Assembly (NCBI RefSeq): GCF_001676655.1
Contig: NZ_LZDB01000002.1
Coordinates: forward strand, 496,001-560,000
Reading direction: 5' to 3'
Length of the DNA stretch: 64,000 nucleotides
From: Perlucidibaca aquatica
Lineage (GTDB): Bacteria > Pseudomonadota > Gammaproteobacteria > Pseudomonadales > Moraxellaceae
Of the stretch, positions 1-9,348 are shown piece after piece. The notes below the pieces were generated by a model. The model ran no database searches. It was not told the DNA's origin and saw only the letters and a program-made list of their open reading frames with translations. Numbering within the stretch: position 1 is the first letter of the stretch; every line of letters begins with the position of its first letter. The position numbers were made by a program, and so were the translations under genes.

Positions 1-159
1 GGAGGCTATCGCCTCCATTTCCTTGCCAGTTTGATTTGCTGAGTTGGCTTGTGACATAACAGAGCCTGCGAGCGTTTTCTTGATCGCAGAGGCACTGGGG
101 TCACGCAGCGTAGCTGCAGCCTTTGAAGTCAGCTCGGGGGAGCTGGTTTTTTGGGGCAT
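1..159 (-). CDS. Small conserved protein of unknown function, C-terminus cut by window edge
   Basis: Reading the minus strand from ATG at 159 gives an open frame to the window edge (53 codons), beginning MPQKTSSPELTSKAAATLRD. A GGAGAG ribosome binding site lies 7-8 bases before the ATG. The motifs 'LAGSVMSQA' and 'TGKEMEAIAS' resemble a family of small proteins (about 80 aa) I remember as 'hypothetical protein', in which an LAGSxLSQ segment occurs twice; here only the first copy is inside the window. Composition is rich in Ser, Ala and Lys and no membrane segment is seen. It lies beyond the tRNA-like attachment site at 688-707, so it may belong to an inserted element. Function unknown. Confidence 0.55.
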   Translation of the reverse strand, partial: MPQKTSSPELTSKAAATLRDPSASAIKKTLAGSVMSQANSANQTGKEMEAIAS

Positions 160-687
160 GATAAAACTCTCCAATCATACAGATCTGGATTCATCTGCAA
201 ACCTAAGAGGGTAGCGTTGCTACCTGATGTCAGATCGGGTGGAGCTCCGATCAGTTGAAACATGGCTGGCGGCTCCGCAATACCGATCTCCAGCCGTCAT
301 GTGCTTTGCTTTGACCTCACCACGGGTCATTCATTCCTACCGCCCCATGAACAGAGCACACGACTGTCCTTATGGACAGCAATAAGTGTCGGGTGTTTAT
401 CGATTAAAAAGCAAGCTATTTTTCGCTAAAACACTATATCTAGTGTTTTTTTAAATTTTTTAAACTATATAGTGTTGATGAACGGTGGGTTTGACGAGTA
501 TTTCGATGCTGAGAAGAGCCTCTGCAAGACCTCGTAGCTTCTGAGGGAAGTTTGATGTACTTCTGATATGCGTGTGTGTTGTGTCACACCCGAAAATATT
601 CGTGGTTTAAGTAAGCCATAGATGTAGGCATATTTGGCGGCATTTCATCAAAAAATTATCTCAAGCTTTTGATTTTAAATAGCTAGT
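160..687. other. Gene-free AT-richer stretch at the edge of a likely inserted element
   Basis: No convincing gene is seen on either strand in this stretch. It holds the ribosome binding site of the leftward gene (about 166-171), the palindrome cluster at 430-476, and then low-complexity AT-rich DNA up to the tRNA-like 20-mer at 688. Base composition is clearly lower in GC than the metabolic genes to the right. Confidence 0.5.
430..476. promoter_or_regulatory. Two nested AT-rich palindromes, operator-like
   Basis: AACACTA-TATC-TAGTGTT (430-447) is a perfect inverted repeat with a 4-base spacer. ACTATATAGT (464-473) is a second perfect palindrome. In addition AACACTATAT (430-439) is the exact reverse complement of ATATAGTGTT (467-476). 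Repeated ACTATAT half-sites of this kind are typical of operators for small HTH repressors, and the site lies about 270 bp upstream of the leftward gene. No regulator gene is visible in the window part of this element. Confidence 0.45.
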
Positions 688-707
688 GAATCCCTCCTTC
701 TCCTCCA
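688..707 (+). other. tRNA 3'-end remnant, probable attachment site (attR-like)
   Basis: GAATCCCTCCTTCTCCTCCA reads as the 3' part of a tRNA: the end of the T-loop, the 3' T-stem strand, an acceptor strand and CCA. It resembles tRNA-Ser 3' ends (…CCTTCTCCGCCA) with one mismatch; Cys and Gly tRNAs also end in TCCA, so the identity is open. The preceding bases do not form a tRNA. A short intact 3' end with no tRNA body is what a tRNA-targeting integrase leaves at the far end of its element. A terminator follows directly, as after a genuine tRNA gene. Confidence 0.5.
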
Positions 708-712
708 AATTG

Positions 713-748
713 AAAACCCTTGATTATTGATAAAATCAAGGGTTTTTT
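713..748 (+). terminator. Rho-independent terminator
   Basis: AAAACCCTTGATT (713-725) pairs perfectly with AATCAAGGGTTTT (734-746) around an 8-base loop, and the 3' arm runs into six T's. It sits 5 bases after the tRNA-like CCA, so it may be the old tRNA terminator. Confidence 0.85.
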
Positions 749-778
749 GTTTTTAAGCCATCATTTTTCCCCGTTGTA

Positions 779-798
779 TTTGTGCGTTAACGCACCGT
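779..798 (+). promoter_or_regulatory. Copy 1 of the shared 20-bp operator, before ackA
   Basis: TTTGTGCGTTAACGCACCGT fits the consensus TSTGTGCGNYASCGNACMGA seen at eight other places in the first 33 kb. The core GTGCGTTAACGCAC is a perfect 14-bp palindrome. It ends 57 bases before the chosen ackA start and probably governs ackA, the PRC-barrel gene, copA and xfp. Confidence 0.55.
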
Positions 799-855
799 CA
801 GACCCTCTTCGAATGCCCAGTCTTGCCAAGGTACAGGTACCTCTGGAGACCTATC

Positions 856-2118
856 GTGGAATGCTTCGAGCAGGCGGGCGACGAGTGTGCAGCCAAGCCA
901 ACCCTATTGGCGATCAATGGTGGCTCCTCCAGCATTCGCTTCGCTGTTTATGACGCGGATGCGGCACTGCACAGAATACTGCACGGAAAAATTGATCGGA
1001 TTGGTCTCAGTGATACTCGGCTGCGTGTCGAGGCGAGCGGGAAGCTGAATGAGATTGCGCTCAGTGCTCCCGATCATCGCACTGCGGCGATCTTGCTGCT
1101 CGACTGGCTAGAAGAGCGGCCGGAGGCGGGATCGTTGCGAGCGGTGGGGCATCGTGTCGTGCATGGCATGACGCACAGCGAGCCCGAGCGCATCACTCCC
1201 GATTTGCTGGCGGAGCTGCAGCGCATCAGCGGCTATGACCCTGAGCATATGCCGGGCGCATTAGCCTTGATTAACACCGTTGCCGAGCGATTGCCGAGCG
1301 TACTCCAAGTGGCCTGCTTCGATACCGCCTTTCATCGCGACATGCCGCGTGTTGCCCGTCTGCTCCCCATTCCACGGCGTTACCAGGACAAGGGTGTTTG
1401 CCGTTATGGCTTTCATGGCTTGTCCTATGCGTATCTGATGGAGGAGCTGCACCGACTGGGCGACCCAGCGGCACAGAGTGGGCGCGTGATCCTGGCGCAT
1501 CTCGGTAATGGTGCCAGTCTTGCGGCGATCCGCGATGGACGCAGCATCGACACCAGCATGGGCTTCACGCCGGCCTCGGGCATTCTCATGGGGAGCCGGT
1601 CCGGCGACCTTGACCCTGGGCTAGCCATATTCTTGTCGTGCACCGAGGGCATGAGCCCGGCGCAGTTCCACGCAATGACGACTCACCAATCCGGCCTGCT
1701 CGGTGTCTCCGGTATCAGTTCAGATATTCGCGACCTGCTGGCGTGCGAGCACACTGAGTCATCCGCTGCCGATGCTGTGTCTCTGTTTTGCTATGAGGTC
1801 AGGAAGTGTATCGGTGCTTATGCCGCAGCACTCGGAGGTTTGAACACCTTGGTCTTTTCCGGCGGTATAGGCGAGAACGCCGCACGGATTCGGACGCGAA
1901 TCTGCGAAGGCTTGGATTTTCTCGGCATCGCATTGCAGCAGGACAGGAATGCCATGCATGCCCCGCTGATTTCGGCAGAGGGCGGGCAGGTTGCTGTTCG
2001 TGTCATCCGCACCAATGAGGAGCTCATGATTGCTCGCTCGACTTACCGCCAACTGAGTGCTCTGCCGCACAGACGATCGATTGAGTCGTGTCATAGGGTC
2101 GATCAAGCCCCCCAGTGA
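856..2118 (+). CDS. ackA: Acetate kinase
   Basis: Converts acetyl phosphate and ADP to acetate and ATP in the cytoplasm. The 420-aa product has the family's ASKHA-fold landmarks: LLAINGGSSSIRF near the N-terminus, HRVVHG, FDTAFH, YGFHGLSY, the HLGNGASL block, MGSRSGDLDPG and FSGGIGENAARIR near the C-terminus. GTG at 856 is chosen because GGAG lies 7 bases upstream; an in-frame TTG at 823 would add 11 residues with no homology to the family and no ribosome binding site. It is the first gene of an operon that ends in phosphoketolase, whose acetyl phosphate it can turn into ATP. The stop overlaps the alternative start of the next frame. Operator copy 1 lies upstream. Confidence 0.93.
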   Translation: MECFEQAGDECAAKPTLLAINGGSSSIRFAVYDADAALHRILHGKIDRIGLSDTRLRVEASGKLNEIALSAPDHRTAAILLLDWLEERPEAGSLRAVGHRVVHGMTHSEPERITPDLLAELQRISGYDPEHMPGALALINTVAERLPSVLQVACFDTAFHRDMPRVARLLPIPRRYQDKGVCRYGFHGLSYAYLMEELHRLGDPAAQSGRVILAHLGNGASLAAIRDGRSIDTSMGFTPASGILMGSRSGDLDPGLAIFLSCTEGMSPAQFHAMTTHQSGLLGVSGISSDIRDLLACEHTESSAADAVSLFCYEVRKCIGAYAAALGGLNTLVFSGGIGENAARIRTRICEGLDFLGIALQQDRNAMHAPLISAEGGQVAVRVIRTNEELMIARSTYRQLSALPHRRSIESCHRVDQAPQ

Positions 2119-2135
2119 CGGCAGGAGAGACCGCT

Positions 2136-2894
2136 ATGTTGCGCAGCATAAAAGAGCTTGAAGGCTATTCCGTAATAGCTATCGACGGCTATATCGGAGA
2201 GGTCAAGGATTTCTATTTCGACGATGCCACGTGGGTGGTCCGCTATTTAATTGTGGACACAGGGACTTGGTTGCAGAGTCGAAAGGTACTGGTCTCGCCG
2301 ATTGTCATCGACCGGACGAACGCGTCGGAGCATGTTTTACAGGTCAAGATCACCAAGGAGCAGGTGGAAAACAGCCCAGACATCAACACAGACAAGCCGG
2401 TATCGCGGCAGCACGAGGAGAGCCATCTCCGCTATTACGGCTACCCGCCTTATTGGGGCGGCATAGGGCTTTGGGGCGATGGCATGAGCCCTGAACTTTA
2501 CGTGGAAAATCTTCGTGTCCTCGCGGCAGCCGAAGAGGCGAAGCACCGTGATGACGACCCTCATTTGCGCAGTTGTAACGCGATCATCGGCTATCACGTT
2601 CATGCCAGTGATGGCGATATCGGCCATGTTGAGGGTATGTTGATTGATGAAGAAACGTGGTCCCTGCGGTATCTGGTGGTGAATACCAGCAATTGGTGGC
2701 TAGGCCATTCGGTGCTGATCGCGCCGCCTTGGATAACGGCCATAAGCTGGACTGAGGAGACGGTCACGGTGGATATGAGTCGGGAAGCGATACAGCTGGC
2801 ACCGCGTTATAACCCCTTGAATACGCTACTCCGGCAGCAGGAAAGTGACACCTATAAGCATCATAAACGCCGTGATTACTGGTCGGAGCCTTGA
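2136..2894 (+). CDS. Protein with two PRC-barrel domains
   Basis: A 252-aa soluble protein with two PRC-barrel-like repeats, about residues 3-75 ([15 protein letters not shown] then VRYLIVDTG) and 145-220 ([18 protein letters not shown] then LRYLVVNTS). PRC-barrels are small beta-barrel domains found in RimM, photosynthetic reaction centre H subunits and many stress proteins of unknown role. The ATG at 2136 has GGAGAG 5 bases upstream; an in-frame GTG at 2115 overlaps the ackA stop and is less likely. It lies between ackA and the copper ATPase gene in one operon. No signal peptide is seen. The specific function is unknown. Confidence 0.8.
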   Translation: MLRSIKELEGYSVIAIDGYIGEVKDFYFDDATWVVRYLIVDTGTWLQSRKVLVSPIVIDRTNASEHVLQVKITKEQVENSPDINTDKPVSRQHEESHLRYYGYPPYWGGIGLWGDGMSPELYVENLRVLAAAEEAKHRDDDPHLRSCNAIIGYHVHASDGDIGHVEGMLIDEETWSLRYLVVNTSNWWLGHSVLIAPPWITAISWTEETVTVDMSREAIQLAPRYNPLNTLLRQQESDTYKHHKRRDYWSEP

Positions 2895-2896
2895 GC

Positions 2897-5017
2897 GTGA
2901 CGGTCTATACCTGCCCCATGCACCCGGAGATTGCGCAAGCGCATCCGGGGGCTTGCCCGAAGTGCGGTATGGCGCTGGAAGCGAAGACGACGATCGTGGC
3001 TGATGTGCCGGAAGATAACGCTGAGCTGAGCGATATGACGCGGCGCTTCTGGGTCGCCGCTGTGCTGACGTTGCCGGTTTTTTTTCTGGCCATGTCGCAT
3101 CTGATGCCCGGGCTGGTGCATGACGCCTGGGTCAACGGTAACCCGTCGCGTTGGCTGCAATTCGCACTCGCCACGCCCGTGGTGGTTTGGGCGGGCTGGC
3201 CGTTCTTTGTGCGTGGCTGGCGCTCGCTGCTAACGGGCTATCTCAACATGTTCACCTTGATCGCTATCGGTGTCGGTGCGGCGTATGTGTTCAGTGTGGT
3301 GGCGATGCTGGCGCCGGGCCTGTTCCCCTTCAGCATGAATCACCAAGGTCGTGTCGCGATTTACTTTGAGGCCGCCGCCATGGTGGTGGTGTTGGTGCTG
3401 CTCGGCCAGGTGCTTGAACTACGGGCGCGCAGTCGTACTGGCAGTGCCATCAAGGCGCTGCTCAATCTGGCGCCAGCCGTGGCGCGCCGGATTGAAGCGA
3501 GTGGTGATCAAGAAGTCTCGCTGGATCAGGTCTTGGTCGGCGACCTTCTGCGCGTGGTACCTGGCGACAAAGTCCCGGTAGATGGCGTGGTGACCGAGGG
3601 ACACTCCAGTGTAGAAGAGGCCATGGTCACCGGTGAGCCGTTGCCGGTCGAAAAAGTGCAGGGCGACAAGGTCACGGGGGGCACGACGAATGGTACGGGG
3701 AGTTTCGTCATGCGTGCCGAACGCATCGGCAGCGACAGCCTTCTCGGTCAGATTGTCAGCATGGTGGCCGAGGCACAGCGCAGTCGTGCGCCGATTCAGA
3801 GTTTAGTGGACAAGGTAGCCGCCATTTTCGTGCCGGCAGTGCTGGTCATTTCAGTGCTGACCTTCGTGGTCTGGATCTGGATCGGACCTGAGCCGAAGCT
3901 GGCCCATGCCATGATCAATGCGGTGGCGGTGCTGATTATCGCCTGCCCCTGTGCGTTGGGGCTGGCCACGCCGATGTCAATTATGGTGGGTGTTGGTCGT
4001 GGCGCGCAGATCGGTGTGCTGGTGAAACATGCCGAGGCACTTGAACGTTTGGAGAAGGTGACCACACTCGTCGTTGACAAGACCGGGACGCTGACCGAGG
4101 GCAAGCCGACGCTGATCGATGTGCTTCCTGCCGATGGTGTCGACGCTAACGAGTTGCTGCGCCTCGCGGCCTCGCTGGAGCAGAGCAGTGAGCATCCACT
4201 GGCAACTGCCATTATGGCGGGCGCGAAGGACAGGGCTATCGCACTGGGCGTCGTGACGGATTTTCGTTCGGTAACGGCCGGTGGGGTTGTTGGCCGTGTG
4301 CATGGGCGTGCTGTGATGATTGGCAAGCCCGAGTTTCTGCGCAATGAACATGTTACGGACCTGGAGGCCTTAGAGACCATCGCCGTGAAGCTTCAGGAGG
4401 ATGGCAAGACCACCTTGTTTGTAGCGATTGATGGTAAACCTGCGGGCATTCTTGCGGTCGCAGACGCGATCAAGGCCACTACTGCTGAAGCAATTCGGGC
4501 ACTTCACGACTTGGGTCTGAAGCTGGTCATGCTGACCGGCGATAACCATCGCACGGCCGCTGCGGTGGCGAAGTCACTGGGTCTGGATGCCGTGGAGGCA
4601 GAGGTCGAACCGGCGGGCAAAGTCGAGTACATCAAGATGCTGCGCGCGCAAGGACAGAGTGTGGCGATGGCTGGGGATGGCATCAACGATGCGCCAGCAC
4701 TCAGCGAGGCCGATGTCGGCATCGCCATGGGCACCGGCACGGATGTGGCGATGCAGAGCGCCGGCATTACCTTGGTGAAAGGTGATCTGCGTGGCATTGC
4801 GCAGGCTATTCGCTTAAGTCGCGCCACGATGTGGAATATTCGCCAGAACCTACTGTTTGCCTTCTTCTACAACGCGCTCGGTATTCCGATAGCCGCTGGC
4901 GTGCTGTACCCGTTCTTCGGTCTGCTGTTAAGCCCAATGATTGCCGGTGCTGCCATGAGTCTGAGTTCGGTTTCGGTGATCGGCAATGCCCTGCGACTTC
5001 GGTCGAAAAAGTTCTAG
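2897..5017 (+). CDS. copA: P1B-type copper-exporting ATPase with N-terminal CPMHP/CPKCGM metal-binding domain
   Basis: An inner-membrane P-type ATPase of 706 aa that probably exports Cu(I). Visible: an N-terminal heavy-metal-binding domain (YTCPMHPE, then CPKCGM, residues 3-28) in place of the usual CxxC HMA domain; transmembrane helices from about residue 50; TGEPLPVEK; the CPC metal-site motif [10 protein letters not shown] near residue 350; phosphorylation motif DKTGTLTEG near 393; [23 protein letters not shown] near 593; and [16 protein letters not shown] at the C-terminus, typical of CopA-type pumps. GTG at 2897 has GGAG 8 bases upstream; TTG at 2891 is too close to it. The preceding gene ends at 2894, so translation is probably coupled. 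Confidence 0.9.
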   Translation: MTVYTCPMHPEIAQAHPGACPKCGMALEAKTTIVADVPEDNAELSDMTRRFWVAAVLTLPVFFLAMSHLMPGLVHDAWVNGNPSRWLQFALATPVVVWAGWPFFVRGWRSLLTGYLNMFTLIAIGVGAAYVFSVVAMLAPGLFPFSMNHQGRVAIYFEAAAMVVVLVLLGQVLELRARSRTGSAIKALLNLAPAVARRIEASGDQEVSLDQVLVGDLLRVVPGDKVPVDGVVTEGHSSVEEAMVTGEPLPVEKVQGDKVTGGTTNGTGSFVMRAERIGSDSLLGQIVSMVAEAQRSRAPIQSLVDKVAAIFVPAVLVISVLTFVVWIWIGPEPKLAHAMINAVAVLIIACPCALGLATPMSIMVGVGRGAQIGVLVKHAEALERLEKVTTLVVDKTGTLTEGKPTLIDVLPADGVDANELLRLAASLEQSSEHPLATAIMAGAKDRAIALGVVTDFRSVTAGGVVGRVHGRAVMIGKPEFLRNEHVTDLEALETIAVKLQEDGKTTLFVAIDGKPAGILAVADAIKATTAEAIRALHDLGLKLVMLTGDNHRTAAAVAKSLGLDAVEAEVEPAGKVEYIKMLRAQGQSVAMAGDGINDAPALSEADVGIAMGTGTDVAMQSAGITLVKGDLRGIAQAIRLSRATMWNIRQNLLFAFFYNALGIPIAAGVLYPFFGLLLSPMIAGAAMSLSSVSVIGNALRLRSKKF

Positions 5018-5040
5018 TGCATCTACGGAAGACCTGAGCC

Positions 5041-7425
5041 ATGAACAGCACAACGCTTGCAAATAAGACCTTATCGCCGGAGTTGCTGTACCAGATCGAT
5101 GCTTACTGGCGTGCGGCTAACTACTGCTCCGTGGGTCAGATTTATTTGTTCGATAACCCCTTGCTCAAGCGTCCGCTGGCGTTCACCGATATCAAGCACA
5201 TGCTACTGGGACACTGGGGCACGACGCCGGGCCAGAATTTCATTTATGTGCACCTGAACCGAGTCATTCGCCAATACGACCTCGACATGATTTATATCTG
5301 TGGGCCTGGGCATGGTGGTCCTGCGGTGGTCGCGAATACTTATCTGGAGGGCAGCTACAGCGAGATTTATCCCCACATCACCCAGGATGAGGCGGGTCTG
5401 CAAAAGCTGTTTCTTCAGTTCTCATTTCCCGGCGGTATTCCCAGTCATGCATCGCCCGAGTGCCCGGGGTCGATTCACGAGGGTGGGGAGCTGGGTTATT
5501 CGCTCAGCCATGCCTTTGGCGCGGCATTCGACAACCCGGATCTGATCGTTGCTTGCGTGATTGGCGACGGCGAAGCTGAGACCGGTCCGCTGGCCACCGC
5601 TTGGCATTCCAACAAATTTCTCGATGCCGCCAATGACGGCGCAGTACTGCCGATTTTGCATCTCAACGGCTACAAGATTGCCAGCCCCACCGTGCTGGCG
5701 CGCATCACGCATGAAGAGCTGGATCAATTGCTCCGCGGTTACGGCTGGACGCCGCTGTTTGTGGAGGGCTCTGACCCAGCGCTGATGCACGAGGCGATGG
5801 CCGCGGCGCTTGATACCGTGCTCGCGCAGATCAAGGCCATTCAGTACAACGCGCGTGTTGACGGAGATCGTGCCCGTCCCCGCTGGCCAATGATCGTGCT
5901 CAAATCGCCCAAGGGTTGGACAGGCCCGAAAGTGGTTGATGGTCTGGCAATCGAGGGAACCTTTCGGGCGCACCAAGTGCCAGTCAAACATGCAGCCACC
6001 AATCCCGAGCATTTGCAGTGGCTGGAAGATTGGCTGCGCAGCTACAAACCGGAAGAGCTGTTCGATGAACAGGGTCGCTTCAAACGCGAGCTCGCCGAGC
6101 TTGCTCCGCCGGGCCAGCGACGCATGGGGGCAAATCCGCATGCCAATGGTGGCGGCCTGTTGCGCGAACTGCAGCTGCCGGATTTTCGCGACTATGCCGT
6201 TGACGTGCCAGTGCCGGGTGTCGCCGGCATCGGTGATACGCATGTGCTGGGTCCGTTCTTGCGCGATGTCGCAGTGCACAATGATGCGCAGCGCAACTTC
6301 CGCGTTTTCGGCCCCGATGAAACCGTGTCAAACGGATTGGCGGCGCTGTTTGAAGTGACGCGTCGCCAGTGGAATGCCGCCACCGAGCCCAACGACGAGC
6401 ACCTAGCGACCAGTGGTCGCGTACTGGATTCGATGCTCAGTGAGCACCAATGCCAAGGCTGGTTAGAAGGTTATCTGTTAACCGGGCGTCATGGCCTATT
6501 CAACTGTTATGAAGCCTTCATCCATATTGTTGATTCGATGTTCAATCAGCACGCGAAATGGCTCAAGGTGGCGTCACAGCTGCCGTGGCGTAAACCGATT
6601 GCGTCGCTGAATTATTTGTTGGCTTCGCATGTCTGGCGCCAGGATCACAATGGGTTTACACATCAGGATCCCGGCTTCATCGATCACGTTGTGAACAAGA
6701 GTTCGTCGGTGGTGCGGGTCTATCTGCCGCCAGATGCGAATTGCCTGCTGTATGTAATGGACCACTGCCTGCGCAGTCGAAATCACGTCAATGTCGTCGT
6801 TGCTGGCAAGCATCCTGCGCCACAGTGGCTGAGCATGGACGCGGCGGTTGAGCATTGCCAGGCCGGTATCGGTATCTGGCACTGGGCGAGTAATGATGCC
6901 GGCGCAGAGCCAGATGTTGTCATGGCCTGTTGTGGCGACGTGCCGACCTCGGAAACTCTGGCTGCAGTCTCCATTTTGCGCGAGCAGCTGCCGACACTGA
7001 AAATTCGCGTGGTGAATGTGGTGAATCTGATGCGCCTGCAACCACCGCATGAGCATCCGCACGGTCTGAATGATGCGCAATTCGATGCGCTGTTCACGGC
7101 GGACAAACCGGTGATTTTCGCGTTCCACGCCTATCCTTGGCTGATTCATCGGCTCACCTATCGGCGTAACAATCATCGCAACATTCACGTCCGTGGTTAC
7201 AAGGAGGAAGGCACTATCACCACGCCTTTCGACATGACCGTGCTCAATGAGCTGGATCGTTTTCATCTGGTGATAGACACCATTGATCGCGTGCTGGTGA
7301 CGGGCGAGCCGGGCCAAGTGCTGAAGCGGAAGCTCCAAGACAAACTCATTGAGCACAGGACCTACATCAACAAGCACGGCCAGGATATGCCCGAAATTCG
7401 CCACTGGCGATTCGGCCATTTTTAA
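5041..7425 (+). CDS. xfp: Xylulose-5-phosphate/fructose-6-phosphate phosphoketolase
   Basis: A thiamine-diphosphate enzyme that splits xylulose-5-P or fructose-6-P with phosphate into acetyl phosphate plus glyceraldehyde-3-P or erythrose-4-P. The 794-aa length is normal. Family motifs: [39 protein letters not shown], the ThDP/Mg block [31 protein letters not shown], and [15 protein letters not shown] followed by [12 protein letters not shown] near the C-terminus. ATG at 5041 has GGAAG about 9 bases upstream. It is the last gene of the ackA operon; with acetate kinase it forms an ATP-yielding bypass of glycolysis. Operator copy 2 starts 4 bases after its stop. Confidence 0.95.
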   Translation: MNSTTLANKTLSPELLYQIDAYWRAANYCSVGQIYLFDNPLLKRPLAFTDIKHMLLGHWGTTPGQNFIYVHLNRVIRQYDLDMIYICGPGHGGPAVVANTYLEGSYSEIYPHITQDEAGLQKLFLQFSFPGGIPSHASPECPGSIHEGGELGYSLSHAFGAAFDNPDLIVACVIGDGEAETGPLATAWHSNKFLDAANDGAVLPILHLNGYKIASPTVLARITHEELDQLLRGYGWTPLFVEGSDPALMHEAMAAALDTVLAQIKAIQYNARVDGDRARPRWPMIVLKSPKGWTGPKVVDGLAIEGTFRAHQVPVKHAATNPEHLQWLEDWLRSYKPEELFDEQGRFKRELAELAPPGQRRMGANPHANGGGLLRELQLPDFRDYAVDVPVPGVAGIGDTHVLGPFLRDVAVHNDAQRNFRVFGPDETVSNGLAALFEVTRRQWNAATEPNDEHLATSGRVLDSMLSEHQCQGWLEGYLLTGRHGLFNCYEAFIHIVDSMFNQHAKWLKVASQLPWRKPIASLNYLLASHVWRQDHNGFTHQDPGFIDHVVNKSSSVVRVYLPPDANCLLYVMDHCLRSRNHVNVVVAGKHPAPQWLSMDAAVEHCQAGIGIWHWASNDAGAEPDVVMACCGDVPTSETLAAVSILREQLPTLKIRVVNVVNLMRLQPPHEHPHGLNDAQFDALFTADKPVIFAFHAYPWLIHRLTYRRNNHRNIHVRGYKEEGTITTPFDMTVLNELDRFHLVIDTIDRVLVTGEPGQVLKRKLQDKLIEHRTYINKHGQDMPEIRHWRFGHF

Positions 7426-7428
7426 ATG

Positions 7429-7448
7429 TCCGTGCGATAGCGAACAGA
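7429..7448 (+). promoter_or_regulatory. Copy 2 of the shared 20-bp operator, before the BON-csbD pair
   Basis: TCCGTGCGATAGCGAACAGA fits TSTGTGCGNYASCGNACMGA. It lies directly after the xfp stop and ends 53 bases before the ATG of the BON-domain gene, suggesting that this gene has its own promoter inside the cluster. Confidence 0.5.
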
Positions 7449-7501
7449 CAGTCTTTGCCGTCAGGAACATGGTTGTTATTCATCGATTTTGGAGATTCAC
7501 C

Positions 7502-8107
7502 ATGCACGTTAAAAATACATGTCGGGTTATTTCGGTCGCTTTATTTCTGAGCGCAAGTGCTATGGCTGCTGCTCAGTCCGGTAGTGCCACGACTCAGCCG
7601 AAAAGTGCAATGAGTACGGCTGCCAGCGATAGCGTTATCACTGCCAGAGTGAAGGCCAGCTTTGTCAATGATGCTAGGTTGAAGGGCGCTGATATCAGTG
7701 TCAGTACGGTTAATGGCATCGTCATCTTGCATGGTTCGGCACCCACGTCAGATGCGCGTGGCACCGCGGGATATATTGCACAAAGCACCGCGGGCGTTGG
7801 TGGCGTTAACAACAACATCCAGACTCCTTCTATGGCGAACAATCTCGAGAAAAATACCAAGCAGGCGGTGAAAAAGACTGAGCGTGTGGTCTCGGATAGC
7901 TGGATAACCACCAAGGTTAAATCGGCGTTGCTCGCGAATAGCATCACCAAAGGTCTCAAGATCAGTGTGTCGACTACCAATCACGTCGTGACCTTGAGCG
8001 GAGCGATTTATACGCAAGAGGCCATTGATCGCGCCATGAGCTTGGCCCTGCAAATTCAAGGTGTTGCGAGTGTCAATGCAGATGGTCTGACTATTGTCAG
8101 CAATTGA
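7502..8107 (+). CDS. Periplasmic protein with two BON domains
   Basis: A 201-aa exported protein. Residues 1-24 form a Sec signal peptide (cleavage likely after AMA or AQS). Two BON (OsmY-type) domains follow, about residues 42-105 (DSVITARVKASF then VSTVNGIVILHG) and 133-200 (DSWITTKVKSALL then VSTTNHVVTLSG). BON domains bind phospholipid or envelope components and are common in osmotic-stress proteins such as OsmY. The ATG at 7502 has GGAG 7 bases upstream; the frame is open further 5', into xfp, but lacks any signal there. It is followed 31 bp later by a csbD-like gene, probably cotranscribed. Confidence 0.88.
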   Translation: MHVKNTCRVISVALFLSASAMAAAQSGSATTQPKSAMSTAASDSVITARVKASFVNDARLKGADISVSTVNGIVILHGSAPTSDARGTAGYIAQSTAGVGGVNNNIQTPSMANNLEKNTKQAVKKTERVVSDSWITTKVKSALLANSITKGLKISVSTTNHVVTLSGAIYTQEAIDRAMSLALQIQGVASVNADGLTIVSN

Positions 8108-8138
8108 ACCTAAACCAACGATGTAACAGGAGTCGATC

Positions 8139-8330
8139 ATGAACAAGGACACCATCAAAGGCGATTGGAAACAGCTCTCTGGCAAGATCAAAGCGAAGTG
8201 GGGTGAACTCACGGACGATGATCTCAAGCAGAGCGAAGGCAATAGCGAGTATCTCCTTGGCAAGTTGCAGGAGAAGTATGGCCTAGCAAAAGATAAGGCC
8301 AAGCAGCACCTTAAAGACTTTGGGCTCTAA
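8139..8330 (+). CDS. CsbD-like stress protein (UPF0337)
   Basis: A 63-aa cytoplasmic protein matching the CsbD family in length and pattern: MNKDTIKGDWKQLSGKIKAKWG, then LTDDDL and a lysine-rich C-terminus. CsbD-like proteins are abundant general-stress proteins of unknown mechanism. AGGAG lies 8 bases before the ATG. It is 31 bp after the BON gene and followed by a strong terminator, so the two form one unit under operator copy 2. A second CsbD-like gene is at 32294-32506. Confidence 0.92.
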   Translation: MNKDTIKGDWKQLSGKIKAKWGELTDDDLKQSEGNSEYLLGKLQEKYGLAKDKAKQHLKDFGL

Positions 8331-8355
8331 CGAGCCGGACTGACAAGCGGGAAAA

Positions 8356-8394
8356 GAGGCCACGATATTCCACTATCTGTGGCCTCATTTTTTT
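8356..8394 (+). terminator. Rho-independent terminator after csbD-like gene
   Basis: GAGGCCAC (8356-8363) pairs with GTGGCCTC (8379-8386), followed by A and eight T's. It closes the BON-csbD unit and separates it from gnd. Confidence 0.88.
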
Positions 8395-8442
8395 GCGGCT
8401 CCACCGTGGTGCTGAACAGTTGCCGTATGGCAAGGAGATAAT

Positions 8443-9348
8443 ATGAAGCTTGGCATGATCGGACTGGGGCGCATGGGCTCCAATATGGCTCAGCGACTCG
8501 CGCTGGGTGGCCATGAGCTGTGTGGGTTCGACCCCAATCCACAGGCTTATACGGCGCTGAAGAACAACGGAGTGTTTTTGGCCAACTCACTGGCCGACTT
8601 GATCGCAAGCCTGCCAGAACCGCGAACCGTGTGGTTGATGGTGCCTGCGGGTGTAATTACAGAATCTACATTGGCGATGCTTTCGCCGCTCTTGGTTGCC
8701 GGGGATTCGATCATTGATGGTGGCAACTCCAACTACAAAGATACGGTGCGTCGAGCCAAGGCCTTGGCTGTTCAAGGCGTTCATTACCTGGATTGCGGTA
8801 CCAGTGGTGGTGTGTGGGGGCTGACTGAGGGCTATAGCCTAATGATTGGCGGTAACGCGACCGTCGTTGAGCGACTGACACCGCTTTTCGAGACACTGGC
8901 ACCTGCCAAAGACAGGGGCTGGGGGCATGTTGGCCCTTCCGGAGCAGGTCACTTCACCAAGATGATCCATAACGGTATCGAGTACGGTTTGATGCAGGCC
9001 TATGCCGAGGGGTTTTCGATCTTGCAGCACAAAGCTGACTTCACTCTGGATCTGCATCAAATCGCGGAAATCTGGCGTCATGGCAGTGTGGTGAGATCGT
9101 GGCTGCTGGACCTGACCTCGGTGGCGCTGGCTGGCAACCCGGCCATGACCGGGATCGCGCCGCGGGTGGATGATTCCGGCGAGGGTCGCTGGACGGTCGC
9201 CGAGGCCATAGACCTGGAGGTATCGGCCCCGGTCATCACCATGGCGTTGTTGGAACGCTTGCGTTCGCGAGACCCGGACTCTTATACGGACAAATTGTTG
9301 GCCGCGATGCGCCAGCAGTTTGGTGGCCATGCCGTGGGTACGCCATGA
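8443..9348 (+). CDS. gnd: 6-phosphogluconate dehydrogenase, short (decarboxylating) form
   Basis: Oxidises 6-phosphogluconate to ribulose-5-P and CO2. The 301-aa length marks the short subclass (GntZ/YqeC type, often NAD-preferring) rather than the 470-aa enterobacterial form. Motifs: Rossmann GLGRMGSNMAQRLALGG, GGNSNYKD, CGTSGGVWGLTEG, and the catalytic GPSGAGHFTKMIHNGIEYG containing the conserved Lys. AAGGAG lies 6 bases before the ATG. It overlaps pgl by ATGA. The cofactor preference is inferred from the subfamily only. Confidence 0.92.
   Translation: MKLGMIGLGRMGSNMAQRLALGGHELCGFDPNPQAYTALKNNGVFLANSLADLIASLPEPRTVWLMVPAGVITESTLAMLSPLLVAGDSIIDGGNSNYKDTVRRAKALAVQGVHYLDCGTSGGVWGLTEGYSLMIGGNATVVERLTPLFETLAPAKDRGWGHVGPSGAGHFTKMIHNGIEYGLMQAYAEGFSILQHKADFTLDLHQIAEIWRHGSVVRSWLLDLTSVALAGNPAMTGIAPRVDDSGEGRWTVAEAIDLEVSAPVITMALLERLRSRDPDSYTDKLLAAMRQQFGGHAVGTP

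Noticed and set aside
720-953. 77-codon plus-strand frame overlapping the terminator and ackA start
   Set aside because: It begins inside a terminator hairpin and lies in another frame of ackA.
5422-6279. Long minus-strand open frame inside xfp
   Set aside because: It is a frame opposite a strongly conserved enzyme gene, has no ribosome binding site and gives a composition (many Arg, His, Gln) typical of antisense frames in GC-rich genes.
6574-7470. 298-codon minus-strand frame over the end of xfp
   Set aside because: Same reasons; its start region also crosses operator copy 2.
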